A stretch of 64,000 nucleotides of DNA, from positions 2,294,001-2,358,000 of the forward strand of contig NZ_CP172558.1 in NCBI RefSeq assembly GCF_046530675.1, read 5' to 3'. The notes beneath the pieces were generated by a model. The model was not told the origin of the DNA. It made no database searches and saw only the letters and a program-made list of their open reading frames with translations. Shown here piece by piece: positions 1 to 8,750 of this stretch; position 1 is the stretch's first letter, and the number at the start of each line of letters is the position of its first letter. The translations under genes were made by a program, and so were the position numbers. Source of the DNA: Chitinibacter sp046530675 (GTDB lineage Bacteria > Pseudomonadota > Gammaproteobacteria > Burkholderiales > Chitinibacteraceae).

Positions 1-1
1 G

Positions 2-1309
2 CGTAGTCTGCGTTATCTGGCAATTCAGGCTAAATGGCACTATTTTCGCTTTGAAAAAGTACCAGTCAAAATCTGGACCGTAGCCCATCAACTGTATCGC
101 TTATCTGAAATCGGCGGCTTTGATAGCAATCCGTTCAAGTTGTATCAGGATAGTTCTGCTGAAGTCTCATCCTGTGCCGATGAATATATCCAGATGCTGA
201 TGCTCAATACGCTTGCCAATAATAATCTGTCAGTGCGTCAGCTTGAGCTGGTTGATGGCTGGCTGGAAAAATGGTCCAAACTGATCCAGATTTCACGCAA
301 ATATGCGCCGGATCATCATCATTTTTGCGTTAATTTGCAAGCCTCATTTGGCGCACAAAAAATCAGCAATGATCTGATGGGAGAACCCTACCGATACTGG
401 GGATTAACTGATATCGTCAATCAGGTTCAGGAAATTCTGGGTCGCTTACTGACGGGAGCAAGCTTTGCATCGCTTGATCTGGGGCCAGATGCACGAGGCC
501 CGATCGTGACCGATTTGCTCAAGCATCTGGATGTGTTCTGGACCATGAGCATGCGCAATAACCAGATCAAGCGTAGCGAGCGTACAAAGGTTAACAAGGC
601 GATTGATATTGTTTACGGGCTGGATCGGGTTTGTGGTTATGTCAAAGAAGATAATGACAAATTTCTGAAGCAGGGGCGTGAATCTGCTTCGCAAGTTGAT
701 TATGACGAAATCATGGACATGCGCCTGTATGGATTTGTATCCTCGCGGACCCGCTCCAAAAGTGCCGCAACCAATCCCTATGTTGTGAACAGGAAACAGC
801 ATGATTGGCACACCTGGGCCGTAGATAATGAAAGCGAAGGCGGTTATGGTTCCATATTGCGCTTCTCGGAAAATGAATGGATTCGCCCTAATTTACTATT
901 GGGTGTGCGTCAAAGCAGCAGTGAAAACTGGCAATTGGGCGTATTGCGCCGTATTGCACGATTGAACGACGATGAGATTTCGGCTGGTATTCAGATCCTG
1001 ACGAAAACGCCCGTGATGGTCGGCATGTATTCCGAGCAAAATGACCGGGTTGAAAACATGACCGTGACCGAGCTGGGTTTTACTGGTGGTCTGGAGTTAC
1101 CCAACGTCAAAACAGCCTTGTATGTGCCACATCAAATCGATGGCAAGAGCGTCAATACCTTGATCATGCATTCGGCTGATTACGGCATGGACAAAATTTA
1201 CCAGATTCGGGCCCGCGATAAGCGTTTCTCGGTCAGTCTTGGTGTCATGCTGGAAAAAGGCGTCGACTGGATCTGGGTGGCCGTCAATGTCTTGCGACAG
1301 GAAAATTGA
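2..1309 (+). CDS. Unrecognised protein, C-terminal 435 residues (5' end outside window)
   Basis: The frame is open from the first complete codon at position 2, so the true start lies before the window. An internal TTG at 140 is a possible but unneeded start. There is no signal peptide or membrane segment in the visible part. The N-terminal half is helical-looking with many polar residues. The last 140 residues contain a stretch (around W-x-L-G-V-L-R-R-I-A-R followed by G-I-Q-I-L) that resembles PilZ-like C-terminal domains of betaproteobacterial proteins, which would suggest a nucleotide-signalling role, but the match is by eye and weak. The gene is convergent with pitA and shares its terminator. 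The reading frame is well supported; the function is not. Confidence 0.6.
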   Translation, partial: RSLRYLAIQAKWHYFRFEKVPVKIWTVAHQLYRLSEIGGFDSNPFKLYQDSSAEVSSCADEYIQMLMLNTLANNNLSVRQLELVDGWLEKWSKLIQISRKYAPDHHHFCVNLQASFGAQKISNDLMGEPYRYWGLTDIVNQVQEILGRLLTGASFASLDLGPDARGPIVTDLLKHLDVFWTMSMRNNQIKRSERTKVNKAIDIVYGLDRVCGYVKEDNDKFLKQGRESASQVDYDEIMDMRLYGFVSSRTRSKSAATNPYVVNRKQHDWHTWAVDNESEGGYGSILRFSENEWIRPNLLLGVRQSSSENWQLGVLRRIARLNDDEISAGIQILTKTPVMVGMYSEQNDRVENMTVTELGFTGGLELPNVKTALYVPHQIDGKSVNTLIMHSADYGMDKIYQIRARDKRFSVSLGVMLEKGVDWIWVAVNVLRQEN

Positions 1310-1324
1310 TTTAAAGCTGAAATA

Positions 1325-1358
1325 AAAAAAACCGTGCTTTTCAAGGCACGGTTTTTTT
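1325..1358. terminator. Bidirectional rho-independent terminator
   Basis: ACCGTGC (1331-1337) pairs with GCACGGT (1346-1352). The hairpin is preceded by a run of A and followed by seven T, so it works in both directions. It lies between two convergent genes. Confidence 0.85.
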
Positions 1359-1371
1359 AGCTGAAAATATT

Positions 1372-2844
1372 TCAGGCAAACAGGACGGTCGCTGCCCAGA
1401 ATAAGCCGCCGGAGAGCAAGATGGTGACCGGTAAAGTCAGCACCCAGGCAATCAGGATGCTTCTGACTGTACCCCCCTGCAAACCGCTCTTATTGGCAAC
1501 CATCGTGCCGGCGACTGCGGAGGACAGAATATGCGTCGTGGAAACAGGCATACCGGTCCAGCTGGCGACGCCGATAGCGGTCGCTGCAGTAATTTGTGCG
1601 GCATTCCCTTGTGCGTAGGTCATCCCTTTATTACCGATTTTTTCACCGACGGTCAGTACAATCCGCTTCCAGCCGACCATGGTGCCCAGACCGAGCGCCA
1701 GTGCGACGGCAATAATAACCCACTGAGGTGCGTATTCAGTCGTCGTATTCAAGTCTTTGCGCAATTGATCCAGATCCGATTTTTCCTGCGAAGTCAGAAT
1801 GGGTAATTTGCTGGCTTTTTTTGCCGTGTCGTCAAGACACAGCAGAATGCGGCGTACTTTACGACGCTCTTCTGCGTCGAGTTCGGCAAAGTTCTTGACG
1901 CCTTCAAGCGTGTGAATCAGTGAATTCAAGGCGGGCAAAGTCGTTGCTGGTTCGCATTTGAACAGCGTCGGCAGCGCCTGGTCGGCGCTCTGGCTTAAAT
2001 CGATTTGCTGAGCAAAACGGGTTTTATTACTTTCGTAAAAGTCGCGCAGTTGGATGGCCGCATAATGTGTGCGCTCAATCTGGTAGGCCGTACTATTCAT
2101 ATCAACGGCAAATTTGGCTGGAGCCAGCCCGATCAGTACCAGCATCAATAGACCAATGCCTTTCTGACCATCATTCGAGCCGTGTGCAAAACTCATTCCC
2201 ATTGCCGAAGCGATCAATGTCGTGCGAGTCCAGAATGGCGGATGCTTTTTGCCATCGATGTTTTTTCGCTCTTCCGGTGTGATATGCATGCGTGAATCGG
2301 GGCGCCATTTTTTCAGTGCCAAGAGCATCAGGCCCGCCATGACCAGACCGATGGTCGGAGAAATCAGCAGTGACAACAGGATGTCGATGGCTTTTTTGAC
2401 ATTAATGCCGGATAGCCAGTACTGATTATTGATCATGGCATTGGCGATGCCGACCCCCATGATCGAGCCAATCAGCGTGTGTGAGCTCGATGCCGGAATG
2501 CCGAAGTACCAGGTACCCAGATTCCAGATAATCGCCGCAGCCAGCAAGGCATAAACCATATACAGGCCATGACCCACGCCGACATTCAGCAGCAGGTCGA
2601 CCGGCAACAGGTGAACAATTGCATACGCGACACCCAGTCCACCCAGGATTACACCGAAGAAATTGGCGATCCCTGAACCGATCACGGCCAGATGTGCGGG
2701 CATGGCTTTGGTGTAAATCACCGTCGCTACGGCATTGGCCGTGTCGTGAAAACCATTGATAAATTCATAAGCCAGAACGAAAAACAAGGCCAGTAACAGC
2801 ATAATGGCTGGCCAGAATGCCATGCCGGAAAACAGGTCAAGCAT
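1372..2844 (-). CDS. pitA: Low-affinity inorganic phosphate transporter (PiT family)
   Basis: 490 residues, close to the E. coli PitA length of 499, and similar to it along the whole length. It imports phosphate (probably as a metal-phosphate complex) with protons across the inner membrane. The two PiT signatures are present: G-F-H-D-T-A-N-A near residue 31 and a matching C-terminal copy ending T-G-M-P-V-S-T-T-H. Hydrophobic segments fill both halves, around a soluble central loop of about 150 residues rich in charged residues, as in PitA. The ATG at 2844 fits the family N-terminus; the ribosome site is weak (GAG). It is monocistronic between a shared terminator and a 245-bp spacer. PitB is the alternative name. 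Confidence 0.93.
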   Translation of the reverse strand: MLDLFSGMAFWPAIMLLLALFFVLAYEFINGFHDTANAVATVIYTKAMPAHLAVIGSGIANFFGVILGGLGVAYAIVHLLPVDLLLNVGVGHGLYMVYALLAAAIIWNLGTWYFGIPASSSHTLIGSIMGVGIANAMINNQYWLSGINVKKAIDILLSLLISPTIGLVMAGLMLLALKKWRPDSRMHITPEERKNIDGKKHPPFWTRTTLIASAMGMSFAHGSNDGQKGIGLLMLVLIGLAPAKFAVDMNSTAYQIERTHYAAIQLRDFYESNKTRFAQQIDLSQSADQALPTLFKCEPATTLPALNSLIHTLEGVKNFAELDAEERRKVRRILLCLDDTAKKASKLPILTSQEKSDLDQLRKDLNTTTEYAPQWVIIAVALALGLGTMVGWKRIVLTVGEKIGNKGMTYAQGNAAQITAATAIGVASWTGMPVSTTHILSSAVAGTMVANKSGLQGGTVRSILIAWVLTLPVTILLSGGLFWAATVLFA

Positions 2845-3054
2845 GTAATGCTCGTAGAGGAGTAAAGATGGGGCGGATTATCGCAGAAAGCGGCGCTGAT
2901 TTCACCGACGATTTTTCGTTCTAGATCAATAAAGTAAGAGAAAGCCGATAAATGTCGGCATGATTTCTTCCGTGGTAAGTTCTCGGCTAATAATTCGGTA
3001 GAAAACGATGCCGGGTTTTTTAAGAATTCTGCCTGGCTTACTGGATTTGGGTAA

Positions 3055-3105
3055 TGGGTATATCGCTGTATCGTATATCAGAAAAGCTTTATGAAGGTAT
3101 ACCCA
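3055..3105. repeat. 51-bp gapped palindrome, site 1
   Basis: Arms TGGGTAT (3055-3061) and ATACCCA (3099-3105) with 37 bases between them. It covers the stop codon region of the HAD hydrolase gene. Confidence 0.75.
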
Positions 3106-3775
3106 CGACTTCGCTATTCAGTTGCTCGCGTGCGGTATGCAGCGAGTCGACAATTTCCAGTCCCAGTGCACGGATGGCATCTTGCGGTGGCCGCAGATCG
3201 GGCACCATCATCACCCGGCACCCGGCGGTGTGACCTGCCGTGGCGCCGAAATTCGAGTCTTCAAACACGATGCATTGTTCGGCTTTGACCGCCAGTTGCT
3301 TGATGGCTTGGTGATAAATATCCGGTGCAGGTTTGGGGTGGGACACCTCATCGCCGCAAACGGCAAATTCAATTCGCGGCCATAAATTGGCCAGCTTCAA
3401 ATGATGTTCGGCAATGCTGCGTCGGGTCGAGGTTGCAACGGCTTTGCGGATGCCGTGTTGCTCCAGCCAATCAAACAGCTCGATCACGCCGGGGCGCAAG
3501 GCAATCGCTCCGGCGCTGCGCTCCAGATAAATTTCATGCGTCAGTTCGCGCAAACGCTGGGCGGGAAAATGTGCGCCAAGCTGTTCTTCCAGATAAGCCA
3601 GCGTTTTTGACGAATGCATTCCGACCATGCCCAGTGGAACGGCTTCGTCAATCTCATGCCCCAGTTGACGAGCCGCCTCATGCCAGCAAGTCAGTGCCAT
3701 GCGTTCGGTGTCGAGTAAAAGACCATCCATGTCAAAAATGGCAGCCACAATTGCAGGGTGTGTACGGGTGGACAT
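3089..3775 (-). CDS. HAD-superfamily hydrolase, subfamily IA (phosphoglucomutase/phosphatase-like)
   Basis: 228 residues from the ATG at 3775. The first HAD motif D-M-D-G-L-L-L-D-T-E is near residue 13 (first Asp is the nucleophile), T-S-T near residue 115 is motif II, and the acidic motif F-E-D-S-N-F-G is near residue 175. A helical cap domain sits between motifs I and II, as in beta-phosphoglucomutase and sugar phosphatases. The substrate cannot be told from sequence. A longer frame reaches 3883 but would overlap the divergent ychJ-like gene and has no family similarity there, so the later start is preferred. The 3' end overlaps a 51-bp palindrome. Confidence 0.85.
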   Translation of the reverse strand: MSTRTHPAIVAAIFDMDGLLLDTERMALTCWHEAARQLGHEIDEAVPLGMVGMHSSKTLAYLEEQLGAHFPAQRLRELTHEIYLERSAGAIALRPGVIELFDWLEQHGIRKAVATSTRRSIAEHHLKLANLWPRIEFAVCGDEVSHPKPAPDIYHQAIKQLAVKAEQCIVFEDSNFGATAGHTAGCRVMMVPDLRPPQDAIRALGLEIVDSLHTAREQLNSEVVGIPS

Positions 3776-3833
3776 TTGCTTAGTCTTGAGTTTTGGAAAA
3801 CAATGACTGTAGTTTATCGAAACTTGAGACCTC

Positions 3834-4229
3834 ATGCCTGCTCCTTCTCGCCCCCAAGTTGATCCCTGCCCATGCGGTAGCACCAGTTATGCGCAATGTT
3901 GCCAGCCACTGCACGAAGGGGGGGCGGCGCAAACGCCCGAACAGCTGATGCGCTCGCGTTATAGCGCTTATGTACTTGGGCTTGAAGCTTATCTGCTGAC
4001 GAGCTGGCATCACAGTACCCGCCCCGAACATCTAGATCTGAATGAAGAACCCAGAGCCAAATGGCTGAGCCTGACTGTCAATCATGCCGAAAGCGACGGC
4101 GATCAGGGGATTGTGTCGTTTGTTGCCCGTTATAAAGTCGGCGGGCGCGCTTATCGTTTGACCGAGCATAGCCGTTTCGTGCGCGAAAACGGCCACTGGT
4201 TTTATCTCGATGGCGATGTCGCCGAGTAG
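3834..4229 (+). CDS. YchJ-family protein (SEC-C motif, single copy)
   Basis: 131 residues. The N-terminus carries the SEC-C zinc motif (C-P-C-G-S then C-C, residues 12-23), followed by the YchJ/UPF0225 core with L-M-R-S-R-Y-S-A-Y and W-L-S-L-T-V. E. coli YchJ is about 152 residues and ends with a second SEC-C motif; that copy is missing here, and the protein stops after the D-G-D region. The fold of the core is NTF2-like. The cellular role is not established. It is divergent from the HAD gene with 58 bp between starts, and ends just before a terminator. Confidence 0.82.
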   Translation: MPAPSRPQVDPCPCGSTSYAQCCQPLHEGGAAQTPEQLMRSRYSAYVLGLEAYLLTSWHHSTRPEHLDLNEEPRAKWLSLTVNHAESDGDQGIVSFVARYKVGGRAYRLTEHSRFVRENGHWFYLDGDVAE

Positions 4230-4251
4230 CCTCAACAGCCCAATCTGAAAC

Positions 4252-4279
4252 AAAAAACCACGCGGCGGCGTGGTTTTTT
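4252..4279. terminator. Terminator after ychJ-like gene
   Basis: AAAACCACGC pairs with GCGTGGTTTT around a short loop and runs into six T. The A-run before it makes it usable from either side. Confidence 0.85.
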
Positions 4280-4291
4280 GTTGAACTGAGG

Positions 4292-4563
4292 TTAGGCTCT
4301 GTTGACGTTTGGTTTACGAGTCGCGTTTGTGCTGGTTTTGGCCTGAAACAAGGCGCAAAGCCTGATGCATAGTCATTCTATGTGAAGGTTTTGCAACGCC
4401 GTGTCAGGCCAAAAACAGCCAAACCCTCCGGGCTGGGCGCTTTTTGTGACGACTCTGCGTTATTGCCTGCTCACATAGAATGACTATGTATCGCAGCCAA
4501 TGCCTTGATTCGTCACAAAAATCGCGCCAGCGCGACCGTAAACCAAACGTCAACAGAGCCTAA
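4292..4563. repeat. 272-bp element with 27-bp perfect terminal inverted repeats
   Basis: The ends 4292-4318 and 4537-4563 are exact inverted copies (27 of 27; core CTGTTGACGTTTGG). Inside, 4368-4385 and 4471-4488 are a second exact 18-bp inverted pair built on CATAGTCATTCTATG. Each half is itself a palindrome (GGCCTGA...TCAGGCC and TGTGACGA...TCGTCACA). There is no open frame. The element fills the gap between the ychJ-like gene and the convergent symporter gene. It looks like a non-autonomous mobile repeat, probably two related units in opposite orientation. Related fragments lie at 9938-9976 and 48271-48300. Confidence 0.8.
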
Positions 4564-4573
4564 GCACCACTGC

Positions 4574-5929
4574 TTAAAACAGACCCAGCCCCTTGAGCAT
4601 AATCACGACGATCAGCAGCGGCGTGATATAGCGTACCAGCACAAAAACGGCTTTGATGACCGGTTTGTTGTGCAGCTTGCCATCGTTGCTCAGTTGTTTC
4701 TCCAGTTGTGGCAAGCCATAAACCCAGCCGACAAACAGGCAAATCAAAATCCCGCCCAGCGGCATCAGTACGTTCGAGCTGATGTAATCAAACAGATCAA
4801 ACGGATTTAAACCAAACACAGTCCAGCCCGCTGTCAGTGACGACGATAGCGTTGCCGGTATACCAAACAGCGCAATCACGCCGACGGTCAGCAAAGTGGC
4901 CTGTTTACGACCGAATTTGAAACGCTCGCTCAGCATCGCGACCGGCACTTCCAAAATCGACAGAATCGCGCCAGTCGCGGCAATCGCCGCCAAGACGAAG
5001 AACAGCGCCATAAAGACATTGCCGAAGGGCATGCTGGCAAACACCGCCGGAATCGTCATAAACACCAAGGATGGGCCCGCAGCAGGCTCGAAGCCGAAAG
5101 CAAAAACGGCGGGGAAAATCGCCAGTCCGGCAAGCAAGGACACCGACAAATCAGCCAGCATCACGCGTGTTGCTGTCGCCGGAATATTCTGCTCCTGACG
5201 GAAATAACTGCCATAGGTCAGCATCGTTCCCATGCCGATCGAGAGTTTGAAAAAGGCCAGCCCGACTGCGGTCAGCATTACCGGCGCGGTGATTTTGCTA
5301 AAGTCAGGCGCAAACAGAAATTTCACGCCTTCCATCGCGCCGGGCAAAGTCAGGCTGCGGATACAGAGCAAAACCAGCAGCAGAAACAGCAAGGGCATCA
5401 GTTTTTTGGCGACTGCTTCAATCCCTTTGGAGACGCCCATCATAATGATCGCGCCAGCCCACGCCAGCACCACCCATTGCCAGAACAGTGCCTGCAGCGG
5501 ATTGGACACCAGCGCGCCGAAAGCCGCCTTGGCCGTCGCCGGATCGGTGCTATTGATGCTGCCAGTCAGCGATTTGAAAATGTAGGCAAACACCCAACCG
5601 GCAACGCCGGTATAAAAAGCCAGAATCAGCACGGCGGAAATCAGCCCCATATACCCAATGACGGTCCAGAACTTCTGGTTTTTCGGCGCGAGCATTTCAA
5701 ACGCCGTCACCGCATTGGCACGCGAAGCGCGGCCGAGCATGATTTCGGCAATCATCACCGGCAGTGCGACGAGCAGGGTGGCGAGCAGATAAACCACCAG
5801 AAAACTTGCGCCGCCATTGGTGCCGGTCAGGTAAGGAAATTTCCAGATATTGCCCAGCCCGACGGCCGAGCCCAAGGTGGCGACGAGTACACCAAAGGTT
5901 GAAGTAAATCCATCACGGTTTTGGCTCAT
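4574..5929 (-). CDS. Sodium-dependent transporter, NSS/SNF family
   Basis: 451 residues and about eleven to twelve hydrophobic segments, the size and shape of bacterial LeuT-like symporters. The N-terminus has the NSS signature: R-D-G-F-T-S, then L-G-S-A-V-G-L-G-N-I-W-K-F-P-Y (residues 19-33), which forms the sodium and substrate site. Such proteins usually import amino acids with sodium; the exact substrate is unknown. The ATG at 5929 follows a good ribosome site (GAGAGG). It ends 10 bp from the 272-bp repeat element. A 51-bp palindrome lies within its coding sequence at 5607-5657. Confidence 0.9.
   Translation of the reverse strand: MSQNRDGFTSTFGVLVATLGSAVGLGNIWKFPYLTGTNGGASFLVVYLLATLLVALPVMIAEIMLGRASRANAVTAFEMLAPKNQKFWTVIGYMGLISAVLILAFYTGVAGWVFAYIFKSLTGSINSTDPATAKAAFGALVSNPLQALFWQWVVLAWAGAIIMMGVSKGIEAVAKKLMPLLFLLLVLLCIRSLTLPGAMEGVKFLFAPDFSKITAPVMLTAVGLAFFKLSIGMGTMLTYGSYFRQEQNIPATATRVMLADLSVSLLAGLAIFPAVFAFGFEPAAGPSLVFMTIPAVFASMPFGNVFMALFFVLAAIAATGAILSILEVPVAMLSERFKFGRKQATLLTVGVIALFGIPATLSSSLTAGWTVFGLNPFDLFDYISSNVLMPLGGILICLFVGWVYGLPQLEKQLSNDGKLHNKPVIKAVFVLVRYITPLLIVVIMLKGLGLF
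5607..5657. repeat. 51-bp gapped palindrome, site 2
   Basis: Arms CCGGTAT (5607-5613) and ATACCCA (5651-5657), 37 bases apart, inside the symporter gene. Confidence 0.65.
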
Positions 5930-6104
5930 GGTCTGCCTCTCTTTATTTTTGCGGTATTGTCATCATCATTTTTAGCTTACGCGCTGTCCATGCGGGAAAT
6001 CCCGTTTTGCATCATCTGTGAGGGGGCATCTGCCCAATATTTGATTTTACTCAGTCGTTTTCGCTAACAGTACAATAGCTGATCTATTGAGTGCCAAGAT
6101 AACC

Positions 6105-8021
6105 ATGAAATCCAGCGATATGCCTGATGACACTAGCGCAACCCCCGAGATTGGCGAGGCGCGGCAAGCCTTGCTGCTGCAAGTCAAAAACCTGCCCGAT
6201 CTGCCCGGCGTATATCGCTATATTGGCGCGGATGGCACGGTGCTGTATGTCGGCAAGGCGATCAGTCTGAAAAAGCGCGTCGGCTCTTATTTTACGAAAA
6301 CCGACCACAGTCCGCGTATCCGGCTGATGCTGGCTCAGGTCGCAGCGCTGGAAACGACCGTTGTTCGCTCGGAAGCCGAAGCACTGGTGCTGGAAAATAA
6401 TCTGATCAAGGCGCTCTCGCCACGCTACAACATCCTGTTTCGTGATGACAAAAGCTACCCCTATCTGGTGCTGACCGGCCACGCTTCGCCACGGCTGGCT
6501 TACTATCGCGGTGCGCTCGATAAACGCCACACTTATTTTGGCCCGTTTCCGAATGGCTATGTTGTCAAGGAGAGCATCCAGCTGCTGCAAAAAGTGTTTC
6601 TGCTACGCACTTGCGAAGATTCGGTCTTTTCAAACCGCTCGCGGCCTTGTCTTTTGCACCAGATCAAGCGCTGTTCTGCACCCTGCGTTGGGCTGATTTC
6701 GCCCGAGGATTACCGCAGCGATGTGAATAACGCAATGCTGTTTTTATCCGGCAAAGAAAACGAAGTCTTGCAGCAGCTTGAAGCGCGGATGCAAACGCTG
6801 TCAAACAATTGGGAGTTCGAAGCCGCCGCAGCGGTGCGAGACCAAATCGCTGCGCTCGCCAAAGTGCAGGAAAAACAGTTTGTCTCGAGCAATAGCAGCG
6901 ATTCCGACGCCGATATTCTGGCTTGTGTCGAAGAAAATGGCGTGCTCTGCGTCAATCTGGCCATGGTGCGCGGCGGGCGGCACGTCGGTGACAAGAATCT
7001 GTTTCCGAGTCATGCCAATGAATACACGCCGGCTGAAGCGCTGTCGGCGTTTATCGCGCAGCATTATCTCGAGCGTACCGTGCCGCCGCTGATTTTCTGT
7101 AGCCCCGAGCCAGACGACGCGAGTATTTTGATGGCGTCGTTGTCCGAACAGACTGGCCGCCGCGTGATCATCAATAGCAATCCGAATGGTGAGCGACGTA
7201 TATGGCTGGAGATGGCAGCCAGAAACGCACAGCTGGCTATACTCCAGCGCCGTACCCAGCAAGCTTCGCAAGCCGGGCGGCTCGCTGCCTTGGTTGAAGC
7301 TTTGGGGCTGCCCGATGAAACACAGCGGATTGAATGCTTCGATATTTCGCACACGATGGGCGAGCTGACCGTCGCTTCGTGCGTCGTCTACGACAACCAA
7401 GATATGCAGCCCAAGCAATATCGCCGCTTTAATATCGCGACGACAACTTCACTTGGTAAGGGTGATGCCGGCTTTGAGCCGATTACGCCCGGTGATGATT
7501 ACGCCGCAATGCGCCAGGTGTTGACGCGCCGCTATGAAAAACTCGCCGCAGGGGAGGGTAGCGCTGACAGCAAAATCCCCGATGTCATCCTGATCGACGG
7601 CGGCAAAGGCCAGCTGGGCGTTGCGCTCGAAGTGATGAACGAAATCGGCCTGAACGAGCCGTGGATTATCGGCGTCGCCAAAGGTGAGACGCGCAAAGCA
7701 GGGCTAGAGCAACTGATCATCCCGCGTCTGGGTAAAACCATTCAGCTCAAGCGAGACCATATCGGCCTGCACCTGATACAACAAATTCGTGACGAGTCAC
7801 ACCGATTTGCGATCACCGGCCACCGCGCCCGCCGCGCCAAAGCGCGCGTCGCCAGTACGCTCGAAGACATCGAAGGCATCGGCCCGAAACGCCGTCAAAA
7901 ACTGCTCGCCCGTTTTGGCGGATTGCAGGGTGTCAAGGTGGCCAGCGTTGACGATCTGGCAAGTGTCGAGGGGATTAATCAGGCGCTGGCGGAGAAAATT
8001 TATGCGGCGTTGCGGGGGTGA
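6105..8021 (+). CDS. uvrC: UvrABC system protein C (excinuclease subunit C)
   Basis: 638 residues from the ATG at 6105 (an upstream TTG at 6089 and an ATG at 6120 are alternatives). UvrC makes both incisions around a DNA lesion during nucleotide excision repair. Visible parts in order: the GIY-YIG nuclease domain (L-P-G-V-Y near 34, Y-V-G near 48), a cysteine-containing linker (R-P-C-L-L-H, C-S-A-P-C), the UVR motif that contacts UvrB (about 210-240), the RNase H-like 5' nuclease domain with C-F-D-I-S-H, and paired helix-hairpin-helix motifs (I-E-G-I-G-P, V-E-G-I) at the C-terminus. It is slightly longer than the 610 residues usual in E. coli. It is followed by the dinB-like gene. Confidence 0.96.
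   Translation: MKSSDMPDDTSATPEIGEARQALLLQVKNLPDLPGVYRYIGADGTVLYVGKAISLKKRVGSYFTKTDHSPRIRLMLAQVAALETTVVRSEAEALVLENNLIKALSPRYNILFRDDKSYPYLVLTGHASPRLAYYRGALDKRHTYFGPFPNGYVVKESIQLLQKVFLLRTCEDSVFSNRSRPCLLHQIKRCSAPCVGLISPEDYRSDVNNAMLFLSGKENEVLQQLEARMQTLSNNWEFEAAAAVRDQIAALAKVQEKQFVSSNSSDSDADILACVEENGVLCVNLAMVRGGRHVGDKNLFPSHANEYTPAEALSAFIAQHYLERTVPPLIFCSPEPDDASILMASLSEQTGRRVIINSNPNGERRIWLEMAARNAQLAILQRRTQQASQAGRLAALVEALGLPDETQRIECFDISHTMGELTVASCVVYDNQDMQPKQYRRFNIATTTSLGKGDAGFEPITPGDDYAAMRQVLTRRYEKLAAGEGSADSKIPDVILIDGGKGQLGVALEVMNEIGLNEPWIIGVAKGETRKAGLEQLIIPRLGKTIQLKRDHIGLHLIQQIRDESHRFAITGHRARRAKARVASTLEDIEGIGPKRRQKLLARFGGLQGVKVASVDDLASVEGINQALAEKIYAALRG
7195..7245. repeat. 51-bp gapped palindrome, site 3 (weak arms)
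   Basis: Arms GACGTAT and ATACTCC with the exact 37-base gap, inside uvrC. The outer triplets do not match, so this could be a chance hit. Confidence 0.35.
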
Positions 8022-8106
8022 TCGCGAAGACCCCTTGTTTGCGATCAACGCTGCTCCCATGCCTTATAACATCACAAGACTGAATCAAGGGTCTGTTGGA
8101 GTGAGT

Positions 8107-8589
8107 ATGTCAAACCTGTTTGTTCATCCGTTTGAACACAAAGCCTGGGCGAATGCCGAGTTGTTCGAGATTCTGATCGCGCATGACGGCGAAAATTCGC
8201 CCAAGGGCTGGAAGCTGGCAACGCGGCTAATGAATCATCTCTATGTTGTTGACCGGATTTTTATCGGGCATCTGAGCGGCGTTGCGCATGGCTATACGGC
8301 GACGAATACGCCTGAAACGCCGTTGCTGACTGCATTGCGGGATCAGACTGCCGAAACGGATCGCTGGTGGCTGGATTTTGTCGACTCACTTCAAGCCGAG
8401 CAAGGGCTGAACATCATTGAATTTACTTTTACCGATGGCAAAGCGGGGCGGATGAGCGTGAACGATATGCTGTTTCATGTGCTGACGCACGGCAGTTATC
8501 ACCGCGGGATGATAGGAAAAATCCTGTCTGAAGCCAAAATCAGCGCACCGCGCGATATTCTGACCGGCTATTTGCACCGCGAAAGTTAA
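8107..8589 (+). CDS. DinB-family metal-binding protein
   Basis: 160 residues from the ATG at 8107, which follows GGAG at 8097-8100. The four-helix DinB/YfiT fold is indicated by His44 in helix 2 and the His128-x3-His132 pair, the usual three-histidine metal site. Members include thiol-transferases and DNA-damage-inducible proteins; the activity here is not known. The frame extends upstream into uvrC, but that part matches nothing and is an overlap artefact. It lies 85 bp after uvrC, perhaps on the same transcript. Confidence 0.82.
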   Translation: MSNLFVHPFEHKAWANAELFEILIAHDGENSPKGWKLATRLMNHLYVVDRIFIGHLSGVAHGYTATNTPETPLLTALRDQTAETDRWWLDFVDSLQAEQGLNIIEFTFTDGKAGRMSVNDMLFHVLTHGSYHRGMIGKILSEAKISAPRDILTGYLHRES

Positions 8590-8621
8590 GCACTGTAGGG
8601 TTTAATCGCCGCAGGCATTAC

Positions 8622-8672
8622 GCCGTATGACCATCGGCTTTTGGCGCATTGTCGCTGCGCTCCGAATACGCC
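8622..8672. repeat. 51-bp gapped palindrome, site 4
   Basis: Arms GCCGTAT and ATACGCC, 37 bases apart, in the spacer after the dinB-like gene. A shorter-gap relative (AGGTAT ... ATACCCA, one base less) follows at 8687-8736. Confidence 0.45.
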
Positions 8673-8717
8673 TTACGCTGCTGACCAAGGTATTGCTCTG
8701 GAGGTGTTTTTATAAAG

Positions 8718-8746
8718 GCCTTGGGCGATATACCCAAGGCTTTTTT
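8718..8746 (+). terminator. Terminator after dinB-like gene
   Basis: GCCTTGGG (8718-8725) pairs with CCCAAGGC (8733-8740), followed by six T. The loop holds half of a GGGTAT-type arm. In the minus direction the T tract is poor. Confidence 0.75.
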
Positions 8747-8750
8747 GATG

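Noticed and set aside
7789..8106. Upstream extension of the dinB-like frame into uvrC
   Set aside because: It is the overlap of another frame of uvrC; DinB similarity begins at the ATG at 8107, which has its own ribosome site.
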